A program made the position numbers and the translations under genes. The notes below the pieces were generated by a model. The model saw nothing but the letters and a program-made list of their open reading frames with translations, searched no databases and was not told the origin of the DNA. Shown piece by piece: positions 30,440 to 42,529 of a stretch of DNA of 64,000 bases. Each line of letters starts with the position of its first letter. Positions within the stretch are counted from its first letter, which is position 1. Origin of the DNA: Enterobacter sp. EA-1 (GTDB lineage Bacteria > Pseudomonadota > Gammaproteobacteria > Enterobacterales > Enterobacteriaceae); contig CP025776.1 in the NCBI GenBank assembly GCA_002886105.1, forward strand, positions 620,001-684,000, in the 5' to 3' direction.

Positions 30440-31748
30440 TCAACTTTGTGTTGCGGTACTGCCAACCGAATGGCTTTTCTCAAACTCTTCCGCCGTTTGG
30501 TTTTTCCAGCACGGTCCAGATGACAATCGCACCCAGCACGTCGAACAGCGCCAGTACGGCGAACAGCGGGCTGAAGCCGATGGTGTCAGCCAGTGGCGCC
30601 GACCACCAGAGCAAACAGCGTACTTGCGGTCCAGCAGCCATACCGGTCAGGCCGTTTGCGGTAGCCACTTCGTTACGACCAAATACGTCGGAAGAGAGGG
30701 TAATCAACGCGCCGGACAGAGACTGGTGAGCAAAACCGCCGATGCACAGCAGACCAATTGCAACATACGGGCTGGTGAAGAGGCCGATCATGCCCGGGCC
30801 GATCATCAGTACCGCACCCATGGTGACCACCATTTTACGGGAGACAATCAGGTTAACACCGAAAACACGCTGGAAACAGCGGCGGCAGATAACCACCCAC
30901 GATGCAGCCAAGGTCAGCAAACAGCATCGGCATCCGGTGGCGAACATGGCAATTTCTTTCCAGGTTAAAGCCGTAAACTTTGAACATGAACAGCGGGATC
31001 CAGTGCGTTAAACGTACCCCGGTGCCGGTTCTGCCAGAAACGCGGCAGCGCGATGCCCCAGAACTGACGAGTGCGCAGGATCTGCCATGGTGACATTTTC
31101 TTGCCATTGTTGGTCTGGTGCTGTGCTTCCTGACCGCCAATGATGTAGTCACGTTCTTCTTCGCTTAATTTTTTTCCTGATCGCGCGGGTGTTTATAAAG
31201 GAACAACCACGCCATTGCCCGTGCAAAGCTCAGCACACCAGAAATGATGAACGCCATTTCCCAGCTGTGCATTACGATAGCCCACACCACCAACGGCGGA
31301 GCAATCATCGCACCGATAGAAGAACCGACGTTAAAATAGCCAACGGCGATAGAACGCTCTTTGCCGGGAACCATTCGGACGCCGCTTTCAGGCCTGCGGG
31401 GATCATCGCCGCTTCAGCCGCGCCGACCGCGCCACGTGCCAGCGCCAGACCGCCCCAGCTACCGGCCAGCGCCGTTGCGCCGCAGAAGATAGCCCGAGTC
31501 ACGGCGAAGAAGGCGTAGCCAATCTTGGTGCCAAGAATATCCAGAACATAGCCTGCAACAGGCTGCATAACGGTATAAGCCGCGGAATAAGCCGCAATGA
31601 TATAGGAGTATTGCTGAGTGCTGATGTGCAGCTCTTCCATCAACGTTGGAGCCGCTGCCGCTACGGTGTTACGTGTCAGGTAGCCCAGCACGGTGCCGAC
31701 CGTCACCAGTGCTATCATGTACCAACGTAATCCTTTGATTTTACGCAT
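30440..31748 (-). CDS. exuT: Hexuronate MFS transporter ExuT
   Basis: Major facilitator (ACS family) importer of galacturonate and glucuronate, about 436 residues and 12 helices. It starts MRKIKGLRWYMIALVTVGTV; NTVAAAAPTLMEELHISTQQ and SAAYTVMQPVAGYVLDILGT follow. The C-terminal half contains NEVATANGLTGMAA and ends near STATQS at 30440. Breaks near 31370, 31165, 31060, 30935, 30850, 30605 and 30495. Divergent from uxaC. Confidence 0.92.
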
Positions 31749-33618
<1,870 letters not shown>

Positions 33619-33635
33619 GGCCGTTTGAGGTTGAT

Positions 33636-35125
33636 ATGCAATACATCAAGATCCATTCGCTGGATAACGTTGCGGTAGCACTGGCCGATCTCGCCGAAGG
33701 CGCGGAAGTCGTTGTCGACAACCAGACCGTTCGGCTGCGTCAGGCGGTGGTGCGTGGGCATAAATTTGCCCTGCACGCCATTGCTCAGGGCGAAAATGTC
33801 GTTAAATACGGTCTGCCAATTGGCCACGCGACGTCAGATATCGCGCCGGGCGAGCACATTCATTCCCACAACGCGCGTACCAATCTGAGTGATTTGGACG
33901 AGTATAGCTATCAACCTGATTTTCAGGATGAAGGCGCACAGGCGGTGGACCGGGATATCCAGATCTACCGTCGCGCTAATGGTGAAGTGGGGATCCGTAA
34001 TGAGCTGTGGATCCTGCCAACGGTGGGCTGCGTCAACGGCATTGCCCGTCAGATCCAGAACCGTTTCCTGAAAGAGACGCAAAATGCTGAAGGCACCGAC
34101 GGTGTCTACCTGTTCAGCCACACCTATGGCTGTTCGCAACTGGGCGACGATCACGTTAATACCCGCACCATGCTGCAAAACATGGTGCGCCACCCGAATG
34201 CGGGTGCCGTGCTGGTGATTGGTCTGGGTTGCGAAAACAACCAGTCGATGCTTTCCGCCAGACGCTGGGTGAGTTCGACTCTGAGCGCGTTCACTTTATG
34301 GTTTGCCAACACCCGAGGACGATGAAGTGGAAGCCGGGCTTGAGCATCTGCACGAGCTGTATCAGGTCATGCGCAACGATAAGCGCGTACCGGGTAAACT
34401 GAGCGAACTGAAATTTGGTCTGGAATGCGGTGGATCCGATGGGCTGTCCGGTATTACCGCGAACCCGATGCTGGGGCGTTTCTCGGATTATGTCATCGGT
34501 AACGGCGGTACAACCGTCCTGACTGAAGTGCCGGAGATGTTTGGCGCGGAACAGATCCTGATGAGCCACTGCCGCGACGAAAGTACCTTTGAGAAGACCG
34601 TTACCATGGTCAACGACTTCAAGCAGTACTTTATTGCGCATAACCAGCCTATTTACGAGAACCCATCGCCGGGCAACAAAGCAGGCGGGATCACTACCCT
34701 GGAAGAGAAGTCTCTGGGTTGTACGCAGAAAGCCGGCGCCAGTCAGGTCGTGGATGTACTGCGTTATGGCGAACGGCTGAAAACCCACGGTCTGAATCCT
34801 GCTGAGCGCGCCGGGCAACGATGCCGTTGCGACCAGCGCACTGGCGGGAGCGGGCTGCCATATGGTGTTGTTCAGTACCGGTCGCGGTACGCCTTACGGC
34901 GGTTTTGTGCCGACGGTGAAAATCGCCACCAATAGCGAACTGGCGGCGAAGAAAAAACACTGGATCGACTTCGATGCCGGTCAGTTGATCCACGGCAAAG
35001 CGATGCCGCAACTGCTGAACGAGTTTGTCGATGTGATTGTGTCTATCGCGAACGGCCAGCAGACCTGCAACGAGAAGAACGATTTCCGTGAACTGGCGAT
35101 CTTCAAAAGCGGCGTAACCCTGTAA
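33636..35125 (+). CDS. uxaA: Altronate dehydratase UxaA
   Basis: Iron-dependent dehydratase making 2-keto-3-deoxygluconate from altronate, about 495 residues. It starts MQYIKIHSLDNVAVALADLA. Core motifs FSHTYGCSQLGDDH, GLECGGSDGLSGITANPMLG and [20 protein letters not shown] match the GarD/UxaA family. Breaks near 34262-34312 and 34797-34815 only, so it is one of the better-preserved long genes. It follows uxaC by 17 bp. Same family as garD in this window. Confidence 0.93.
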
Positions 35126-35260
35126 GTTACCGTTCGCTTTCGCGCCATGGCCGCGCTTATTCACCCCGGTTGCTGAGGTGTCAGTTTCCGGGGCTGAGTG
35201 GGGACTCCGCCTTGCCACGGTGCGAAATCTTTTGGTAACGCAGGTAGATTCCATAATAAA

Positions 35261-35290
35261 AACGGCGCTCTAATAGAGGCCGTTTCTTTT
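35261..35290 (+). terminator. Intrinsic terminator of uxaCA
   Basis: AACGGC-GCTCTAATAGAG-GCCGTTTCTTTT stem-loop; the loop itself can pair (CTC...GAG). It lies 136 bp after the uxaA stop and just before ygjV. Confidence 0.8.
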
Positions 35291-35313
35291 TATCTACCCT
35301 TCAAGGATTTTCC

Positions 35314-35865
35314 ATGACCGCGTATTGGCTTGCCCGGTGTGGGTGTCATTGCTTTTCTGATTGGCATTACCACGTTTATTAACCGTGATGAACGACGGTT
35401 TAAAAAACAGCTCTCGGTGTATAGCGCCATTATTGGCGTCCACTTCTTTCTGATGGGGGCGTTTCCTGCCGGTTCGAGCGCTATGCTCAACGCCGTCCGT
35501 ACGTTGATTACCTTGCGCACCCGCAGTCTGTGGGTGATGGCGTTGTTTATCGTGCTGACCGGTGGGTTGGGGCTGGCGAAATTTCACCATCCGATGGAGC
35601 TGTTGCCTGTGGCGGGCACTATCGTCAGCACCGGGCGCTGTTCCGTTTTAAAGGTCTGCCGATGCGCTGTGTGATCTGGTGTTCAACTGGCTGCTGGGTG
35701 ATCCACAATATCTGGCTCGGATCGATTGGCGGCTCATTGATCGAAGGCAGCTTTCTTATCATGAACGGGCTGAATATCATCCGTTTCTGGCGAATGCAAA
35801 AACGCGGCATCGACCCGTTTAAAGTCGAAACCGCGCAGAGTGTGAAGACGCCTGCCGCCCGTTGA
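35314..35865 (+). CDS. ygjV: Inner-membrane protein YgjV
   Basis: Polytopic inner-membrane protein of about 183 residues, YgjV family, function unknown. It starts MTAYWLA at 35314; an extra C near 35335 shifts into GVGVIAFLIGITTFINRDER. Then RRFKKQLSVYSAIIGVHFFL and, after a slip near 35640, MRCVIWCSTGCWVIHNIWLG to RMQKRGIDPFKVE follow. In E. coli sstT lies between ygjV and alx; here ygjV ends 14 bp from alx. Confidence 0.9.
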
Positions 35866-35873
35866 CGGCAGGC
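35850..35873. terminator. Hairpin shared by convergent ygjV and alx
   Basis: GCCTGCCG-CCCGTTGA-CGGCAGGC perfect 8-bp stem with the ygjV stop codon in the loop, 6 bp from the alx stop. T-runs are weak. Confidence 0.6.
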
Positions 35874-35878
35874 CCCTG

Positions 35879-36847
35879 TTAGCTGGCTACGTTTTTCTTG
35901 TCGTTTCGGTAATTAACCCGTGCGTTGATCAGCAGCGTCATGACGAGGATCCCGCCCACCACGCCAAGCGAAATGGCGATCGGGATATGGAAGAAGTCGA
36001 CAATCAGCATCTTGATGCCGATAAACACCAGAATCACCGACAAGCCGTACTTAAGCATCGAGAAGCGCTCCGCCACGCCCGCCAGCAGGAAGTACATGGC
36101 GCGTAACCCTAAAATGGCGAACAGGTTCGAGGTCAGCACAATAAAGGGATCGGTGGTGACGGCAAAAATCGCCGGGATGCTGTCGACCGCGAAAATCACA
36201 TCGCTCAGTTCCACCAGAATCAGCACCAGCAGCAGCGGCGTGGCAAACAGCAGCCCGTTTTTGCGCACGAAGAAGTGCTCATTTTCAATGCTGTCCGTCA
36301 TGCGCAGGTGCCCACGCAGCCAGCGCACCAGCGGCTTATCGCCGATCCCGGTTTCATCCTCTTTCGCCAGCGCCATCTTCACGCCGGTAAACAGCAGGAA
36401 CGCGCCAAACACGTACAGCAGCCACGAGAACTGACTGATCAGCCAGCTTCCCGCGAAGATCATGATGGTTCGCAGCACGATCGCTCCGAGTACACCGTAG
36501 ATCAACACGCGGCGCTGCAACGCGGCGGGCACGGCGAAGTAGCTGAATAACATCAACCAGACAAAGACGTTATCAACCGCCAGCGCCTTTTCAATCAAAT
36601 AACCCGTGAGAAATGCCAGCGCTTGCGTATCCGCAACGGCGCGGCCTTCGGTCTGCGTCAGATACCACCAGAACGCGGCATTGAACAGCAAAGAGAGACT
36701 TACCCATACCACCGACCAGACGGCCGCCTGCTTCATGGTCATCGTGTGGACGCCGCGACGCCCCTGAAGCAGAAGGTCGATGGCCAGCATAATTGCTACC
36801 ACAATGGCGAATCCGCCCCATAACATCGGTGTGCCGACACTATTCAT
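35879..36847 (-). CDS. alx: TerC-family membrane protein Alx
   Basis: Unbroken 322-residue TerC/Alx protein with about nine membrane helices, implicated in manganese export and alkaline-pH response. The frame opens at 36871, but the start at 36847 ([20 protein letters not shown]) matches E. coli and has a better-placed ribosome site. TerC motifs: [20 protein letters not shown] and [19 protein letters not shown], which carry the conserved acidic membrane residues. Preceded by a yybP-ykoY type riboswitch. Confidence 0.95.
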   Translation of the reverse strand: MNSVGTPMLWGGFAIVVAIMLAIDLLLQGRRGVHTMTMKQAAVWSVVWVSLSLLFNAAFWWYLTQTEGRAVADTQALAFLTGYLIEKALAVDNVFVWLMLFSYFAVPAALQRRVLIYGVLGAIVLRTIMIFAGSWLISQFSWLLYVFGAFLLFTGVKMALAKEDETGIGDKPLVRWLRGHLRMTDSIENEHFFVRKNGLLFATPLLLVLILVELSDVIFAVDSIPAIFAVTTDPFIVLTSNLFAILGLRAMYFLLAGVAERFSMLKYGLSVILVFIGIKMLIVDFFHIPIAISLGVVGGILVMTLLINARVNYRNDKKNVAS

Positions 36848-36874
36848 CATCAGTTCCTTACCTAAAAACAAAAA

Positions 36875-37035
36875 CGGCCAACGTCAGAAGACGTTAGCCG
36901 CTTGCTTTAGATGCAATGGTTCCTCGCCTTCCGGCAAGGTCTCACTTACGTCGGTAAAGACGCCCGGCGACCGGATGCATATACGCATCGTAATGACGAT
37001 CCACCGGCAATGAAGTTACTCCCCTTTGCAGGTAA
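36875..37035 (-). promoter_or_regulatory. alx 5' leader: yybP-ykoY (Mn2+/pH) riboswitch with terminator
   Basis: On the minus strand the leader carries AAAGGGGAGTA (37017-37027), the first conserved strand of the manganese riboswitch, then CCGGGCGTC and GAGACCTTGCCGGAAGGC, the second core strand. It ends in a strong hairpin GGCTAACGTC-TTCT-GACGTTGGCC followed by GTTTTTGTTTTT (36870-36901), 30 bp before the alx start. This matches the E. coli alx pH-responsive element and suggests control by terminator folding or exposure of the start site. Confidence 0.85.
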
Positions 37036-37092
37036 CAAAATATGTCAGAGTATTCACTCCGTCAATAATACGCACGCCCTGCTTACGAACCT

Positions 37093-38089
37093 TTACGCGG
37101 GGAGTTGCTGGCTGACATCATCCGCCGGGAAAACCACGCCGGTCTGGCGGCGGATCTCCGTTTGCAGTTTTGCGGTGATGCGGCTGACATCCAGCCCCGG
37201 ATGGTTGACCTCGGTTATCTTCCACCAGTTGAGCAAAACGTCCGCCTCATACAGCATGGTGTTGATGTGCTGTGGCAGGGTCAGATCCTGTGCTTTACCA
37301 CCGCGCGGCACAAATGACACTTTCTGGCATTCGGAGATCTTCTCGACCACCAGTGAACCGGCTTCGGATTTCGCTGGGTAGCACGGAATCACTCACTTTG
37401 GAGTGCTGTAATGTTACGCTGAAATCGCCGTAATCCATCACCACCACACCGTGTGCATCAACGCCGCTCTCAGAGCTTACTGGCCGTGGCGTGCACGGCA
37501 TACGGCTCGCCCCACAGCGCCACGGCGGATGCCAGACAGTAGAAACCAATATCCATAATCGAGCCGTTAGAGAATGCCGGATTAAAGGTATTCGGGTTTT
37601 CACCGTCCGAGGTAACGCTGGTAGCGGGAAGAGTACTGGCAGTAGTTGATAAAGGCTTTACGCACTTTACCGGCCTTCGCCAGCGACTGTTTCAGCAGGA
37701 TGAAATTGGGCAGGCTGGCGGTTTTAAACGCTTCGAACAGCACCACCTGATTCTCCCGCGCGCAGGCAATAGCGGCTTCCACTTCCTGCAGGTTTGAGGC
37801 CAGCGGTTTTTCACAGATCACATGTTTTTTGTGGCTGAGGAAAAGACGGGTTTGCGGGAAGTGCAGGGAGTTAGGACTGGCAATATACACCGCGTCAATC
37901 GCATCGCTTTGCGCCATCTCGTCGAGAGAGGTAAACAGGTGTTCGACAGGATAATCGCTGGCGAACGCTTGCGCCTGCCTCAAGGCTGCGGGAAAAAACG
38001 GCGGTGAGTTTATATTTGCCCGTTTCATGGGCGGCATCGACAAACTGGCGGGTGATCCAGTTGGTGCCTATGACAGCGAAACGTATCAT
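37093..38089 (-). CDS. ygjR: Gfo/Idh/MocA-family oxidoreductase YgjR
   Basis: NAD(P)-dependent oxidoreductase of about 328 residues with unknown substrate. It starts MIRFAVIGTNWITRQFVDAA with the Rossmann segment; the family motif HVICEKPLASNLQEVEAAIA carries the EKP lysine. The C-terminal half has SGVDAHGVVVMDYGDFSVTL and HPGLDVSRITAKLQTEIRRQ. Breaks near 37995, 37605, 37475, 37385 and 37290. In E. coli ygjQ and ygjP lie beyond; here an accessory island begins. Confidence 0.88.
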
Positions 38090-38183
38090 ACAGGCGCTGA
38101 TTCTCCGTAATGGGGGTCTTTTGTCACTCTACCACGACAGCATGACAAAACCAGTGCACTGCCACGCAGAAGCACAAATGGCC

Positions 38184-39358
38184 TTAAGGAGAAAACAACC
38201 TCAGTGCAGCGATACGCGCCAGCGCGTTTTTCAGCGCGTCATCTCCTGCTGTCAGGCTGATACGAATATGGTTTTCCCCTGCTTTTACCAAACCCGGCGC
38301 TACCAGCACATGCGCCTTGTGCAGCAACAGCGCGGAAAAGGTTGTTGCATTGTGCCCTCGGGCGGCACGGCAAGCAGAAAAATGTGCCCTGTCTGGCGCG
38401 TACCGGCCATGACATTGACGCCAGTGTTTCCAGCACCCACGCGCGGCGCTGGTGATAGACAGCCACCCGTTGCTGCATACGCTGTGGCGGCAGTTCAAGG
38501 GCGGTGATCGCTGCATCCTGTACGGCGCCGAAAACGGTGCTGTAGCTGTGCGTATGCAGCTTTTGAAGGCCCGAATAATCGACGCATTGCCGACGGCGAA
38601 ACCAAACCGCCACCCCGCCATGCTGAACGTTTTAGACAGCGTATAGGTTTCCACTCCCCACTCTTTCCCTCCGGGCATGGCCAGCAGGCTCAGCGGCGTC
38701 TCATCCGGGGTGCTGCCGATGGCTGCATAGGCAAAATCATGTACCAGCGGAATGTGGTGTTCACGGGCAAAATCCAGCGCTGCGCGGAACAGCTCCGGTG
38801 TTGCCAGCGCACCGGTAGGGTTATGCGGATAGTTGAGCATCAGCAAACCACTGTCGCGAGCAATGGCATCGGGAATGCGCGAAAAGTCGGGTAAAAAAGT
38901 CACTCGCTTCATCAAGGGGGATACCATAAAACCGCGCCTGCGCCCGGTGTGCTGCCGAGCGATAAATAGGGTAACAGGGATCGGTCGAGATCAAGTATTG
39001 CCCCGGTTTCAGCAGCGCACGGGGAATGCCGCTGACGCCAATATGCGATCCCTGAAACACAGCAATCTCGTGTTCCGGATCCAGTTCCACGCCGTACTGC
39101 CGTTGATAAAAGCGGGCGATCGCCCTGGCGTACACCGGGCTTTGCCCCCAAAAGGAGGGGTAACCGTGATTGGCTTCATCCGAGACGGCTTCCTGCAACC
39201 GGGCAATGATTTCTGGCGGCGTTGGTAGGCCGGGGCTGCCGCTGGAAAGATCGATCAGCGGCAAGTGTGGCATCAATGTCGGCGGCCTGTTTTTCGAGTG
39301 CGCTGAACAGGTTTTCTTCCAGCGAGTCGATTAATGGCGAAGGGGAAAAGTCAGGCAT
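38184..39358 (-). CDS. Class I/II pyridoxal-phosphate aminotransferase
   Basis: Fold-type I aminotransferase of about 390 residues. N-terminus MPDFSPSPLIDSLEENLFSA; after a slip near 39275, LPLIDLSSGSPGLPTPPEII. PLP-site motifs: NYPHNPTGALATPELFRAAL (Asn), HDFAYAAIG (Asp/Tyr) and TLSKTFSMAGWRFGFAVG with the Schiff-base lysine. The C-terminal arginine lies in HIRISLTAGDD. It resembles AlaC/LL-DAP-aminotransferase-like enzymes; the substrate cannot be set from sequence. It faces away from a methionine-type ABC operon, so a role on the same sulfur amino acid is plausible. More slips near 38900, 38560 and 38370. Confidence 0.8.
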
Positions 39359-39555
39359 AGTTTACTCATTATGACGTTCGGCGTTCTGTATGGCATAACA
39401 GTAAAACGCCGGTTCACTAAAGAAGAAAAAACAGCTATTGTTTTCACGTTATTGAATATCCCTTTTGCAATTATCGTTATGACAAAAAAGCAAATTAAAA
39501 AAGGATTCTCTGTGATTTAATCGCATTAAATAGACATCCACAGGGGACATTATTA

Positions 39556-40363
39556 ATGAACAAGCCAGTGATATTGGGCGTTATTTTTGCAGTCTTATCC
39601 ACCTCATCGTCTCTGGCGTTAGCGGAAAATAAAATCATCCGTGTGGGGTTTAACCCCGGTCCCTATAAAGAGCAATTTGAAAAGGCGTAGTACCTTTTCT
39701 GAAAGCGAAAGGCTATACCGTCGAATTTAAAGATTTCAGCGACGGCATTCAGGTCAATGATGCGGTCGCGCGTGGCAATATCGACGCCAATATTATGCAG
39801 CACCCGGTGTATCTGAAGTCGGTGAACGAGCGGCTGGGTATCGACAATATCGGCATTGTACAGGTTCCCACGCCGCCAATGGGGCTCTATTCCAACAAGG
39901 TGAAGCAACTGAGTACGCCCGCAGCGGGCACCACAGTGTCGGTGCCGAACCAACCTTCTAACGAATATCGCGCTGCGCTGGTGCTGCAAAAGTTTAGGCT
40001 GGATTAAAGTCGATCCAAAAAAGCGATCCGGCGACCTTTTCTCAGCGCAATATCAATGAAAATCCCTATAAGATTGTGCTGAAAGAGATGGATAACGCCC
40101 AGCAGGTTCGGGCGCTTCCGGATGTCGATTATGGTCTTATTCAGGAAATTTCGCAGTATCCAGCGGGATTAAACTGTCTTCGGCGCTGAAACTTGAAGAT
40201 CCTACCAGTAATTTTATTAATGTGGTGACCATTGCCGGTAAAAAATAAAGATGCACAGTTTGCTAAAGATATTGTTGCTGGCTATCACTCTGCGGCATTT
40301 AAACAGTACATTCTGGCGCAGCAGCAATATAACGGCTATCTGCTGCCGGACTATTTGAAATAA
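39556..40363 (+). CDS. MetQ/NlpA-family ABC substrate-binding protein
   Basis: Periplasmic binding protein of the MetQ/NlpA family (methionine and relatives), about 268 residues. The signal peptide MNKPVILGVIFAVLSTSSSL ends in ALAEN without a lipobox cysteine, unlike E. coli MetQ, so it is probably a soluble periplasmic protein. Body: IIRVGFNPGPYKEQFE, DAVARGNIDANIMQHPVYLK, QVPTPPMGLYSNKVKQL; end QQQYNGYLLPDYLK. Slips near 39688, 40000, 40160 and 40245. First gene of a five-gene plus-strand operon. Confidence 0.85.
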
Positions 40364-40371
40364 ACAGACCG

Positions 40372-41380
40372 ATGATTGAGTTTCGTAACGTCAGTAAAAC
40401 CTTTGCCAGAAAAGGAAATGCAATCCCTGGCGCTGGATAATATTAATCTGAAAATAGAACAAGGCGATATTTTCGGGATTATTGGTTACAGCGGTGCAGG
40501 AAAAAGTACCTTGCTACGTTTAATCAATCGTCTCGAAACGCCGAGGGACAGGCGAGGTCATGCTGAACGGTGAATCCCTGCAAGACGTGAGCGCGAAACG
40601 GCTACAAGCGATTAAAAAGACATTGGCATGATCTTCCAGAACTTCAATTTGCTGAATGCGAAAACCGTGTTTCATAACGTCGCCATCCCGTTGATTCTCC
40701 AGTGGAAAGGATCACGCCTTTATTCAGGCGCGAGTGGCGGAACTGCTGGACTTCGTCAACCTTGGTGACAAGGCGCACAGCTTTCCGGATGAGCTCTCCG
40801 GCGGGCAGAAACAGCGTGTCGGCATTGCCCGGGCGCTGGCGACAAACCCATCTGTCCTGCTGTGCGATGAAGCCACTTCGGCGCTGGATCCGCATACCAC
40901 TGTACAAATTTTGCTGCTGCTTAAAGAGATTAACCTGCGCTATGGCATCACTATTGTCCTGATCACACATGAAATGTCGGTGGTGCAGAAGATCTGTAAC
41001 AAGGTGGCCGTGATGGAAAAGGGCCGGGTGGTGGAGCACGGCGATGTGTATGCGCTGTTTGCCGAACCCCGGCATGCGGTGACGGCCAGCTTTGTGCAGT
41101 CAGTGATCCACGACAGGTTACCGGCGCAGGCAGAAGCATTATTGCAGGGGAGCGGGCGAGGGCTACGACTTGAGTTTGTCGGCGGCACGGCGCAGCAGCC
41201 GATCATCAATCGCGTCATTAAAGAGTACACCATTGAGATCAATATCCTGTTTGCCAGCATGTCGGAAGTCCAGAACCGTATTCTCGGTTTTATGATCGTG
41301 CAGATCCAGGCGAAGATACGCAGGTAAACGGCGCAATTGACTATCTTCGCCCGGCGGGAGTGAAAATCAGCGATGTTTGA
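40372..41380 (+). CDS. MetN-family ABC transporter ATPase with NIL domain
   Basis: ATP-binding subunit of a methionine-type importer, about 336 residues. It starts [11 protein letters not shown]. Walker [21 protein letters not shown], signature [19 protein letters not shown], Walker [15 protein letters not shown]. The C-terminal NIL (ACT-like) domain, which in E. coli MetN binds methionine and inhibits transport, is present ([20 protein letters not shown] onward). Slips near 40400, 40545, 40615, 40710 and 41310; the native end is [15 protein letters not shown] at 41380, overlapping the permease start by 8 bp. Confidence 0.88.
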
Positions 41381-42043
41381 ATTATTTGATACTGCCGTAA
41401 CCGGCGATCAGTTCACGCTGGCGCTGCATGACACGCTGGTGATGGTTTGCGTGTCGTTAGGGTTCGGTTCACTGTTTGGCATCCCGTTAGGGATTGCGCT
41501 GGTCGTTTGTCGGCCCGGCGGCATTGTGCCGAACCGCGTTGTGCATCAGCTACTGAATCCGCTGATAAACGTAGTGCGCTCACTGCCATTTATCATCCTG
41601 CTGATCACCATCCTGCCGTTCACCCGCTTGCTGGTTGGCACCACCATCGGCACCGCCGGGGGCGATAGTGCCGTTGATTGTATTTATCGCGCCTTATATC
41701 TCGCGCGGCTGGTGGAGAGCGCGTTGCTGGATATTGATGATGGCATTCTGGAAGCAGCGGATGCTATGGGGGCAACGGCGCTGCAAACTATCTGGCACTT
41801 TATGCTGCCGGAAGCGGCCTCATCCCTGATTCTGGCGCTGACCACCGCCACCATCGGTTTGCTGGGCGCAACCGCCATGGCCGGGACGGTCGGCGGCGGT
41901 AGGATCGGCGACCGGCCATCACCTACGGTTACCAGCGATTCGATGCGTTCGCCACGCTGGTTACCGCCTTAATTCTGATTGTCATTGTGCAGTTAATCCA
42001 GACCCTCGGCACCCGTCTGGCGCGCCGTTTGCGCCGCGAGTAG
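41373..42043 (+). CDS. MetI-family ABC transporter permease
   Basis: Membrane subunit of the importer, about 222 residues with five helices. It starts [40 protein letters not shown] and the cytoplasmic EAA loop [20 protein letters not shown], which contacts the ATPase, are typical for MetI. Slips near 41655 and 41900; after the second the native end [20 protein letters not shown] to LARRLRRE is read. It overlaps metN-like upstream; the luxS-like gene follows after 25 bp. Confidence 0.88.
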
Positions 42044-42068
42044 TCGCGGTAACCCTGAGGAGAAAATC

Positions 42069-42527
42069 ATGCCTGTTGTGGAAAGTTTTACGCTCGACCA
42101 TACCAAAGTTAAAGCTCCGTATGTCCGCGTTGCCGGTCTGGAGCGCCATGCGTTGGGCAGCGTGGTGCAGAAGTTTGATTTGCGCTTCCTTCAGCCGAAT
42201 GCCGACGCCATTCCCACCGCCGCATTGCACACGCTGGAGCATCTGTTGGCGTTCGGCCTGCGCGAAGAATTGGATGGGGTGATTGATATTTCACCGATGG
42301 GTTGCCGAACCGGTTTTTATCTGATCCTGTGGGATGAACACCCGCCCGCCGATATTGCCGCTGCGCTGACGCGTGTATTGCGCCGCGTGCTGGATGCCAC
42401 CGATGTCCCGGCGGTCACCCCGCTGGCGTGCGGCAACTATCGCGATCACTCGCTGTTTTCCGCGCAGGAATACGCGAAGTGGGTGCTTGACGCCGGGATC
42501 AGCGATGACCCGTTTCGCCGGGGATAA
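42069..42527 (+). CDS. LuxS-family S-ribosylhomocysteine lyase paralogue
   Basis: Unbroken 152-residue protein starting [20 protein letters not shown]. All LuxS active-site elements are in register: metal ligands His54 and His58 with Glu57 in [12 protein letters not shown], the catalytic Cys79 in [14 protein letters not shown] and the third metal ligand Cys121 in [10 protein letters not shown]. LuxS cleaves S-ribosylhomocysteine to homocysteine and DPD, the AI-2 precursor. It is shorter than housekeeping LuxS (171 residues) and divergent outside the motifs, so it looks like a paralogue; the canonical luxS is not in this window. It lies in an operon after a Met-type importer and 3 bp before an SDR gene. 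Confidence 0.85.
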   Translation: MPVVESFTLDHTKVKAPYVRVAGLERHALGSVVQKFDLRFLQPNADAIPTAALHTLEHLLAFGLREELDGVIDISPMGCRTGFYLILWDEHPPADIAAALTRVLRRVLDATDVPAVTPLACGNYRDHSLFSAQEYAKWVLDAGISDDPFRRG

Positions 42528-42529
42528 CC

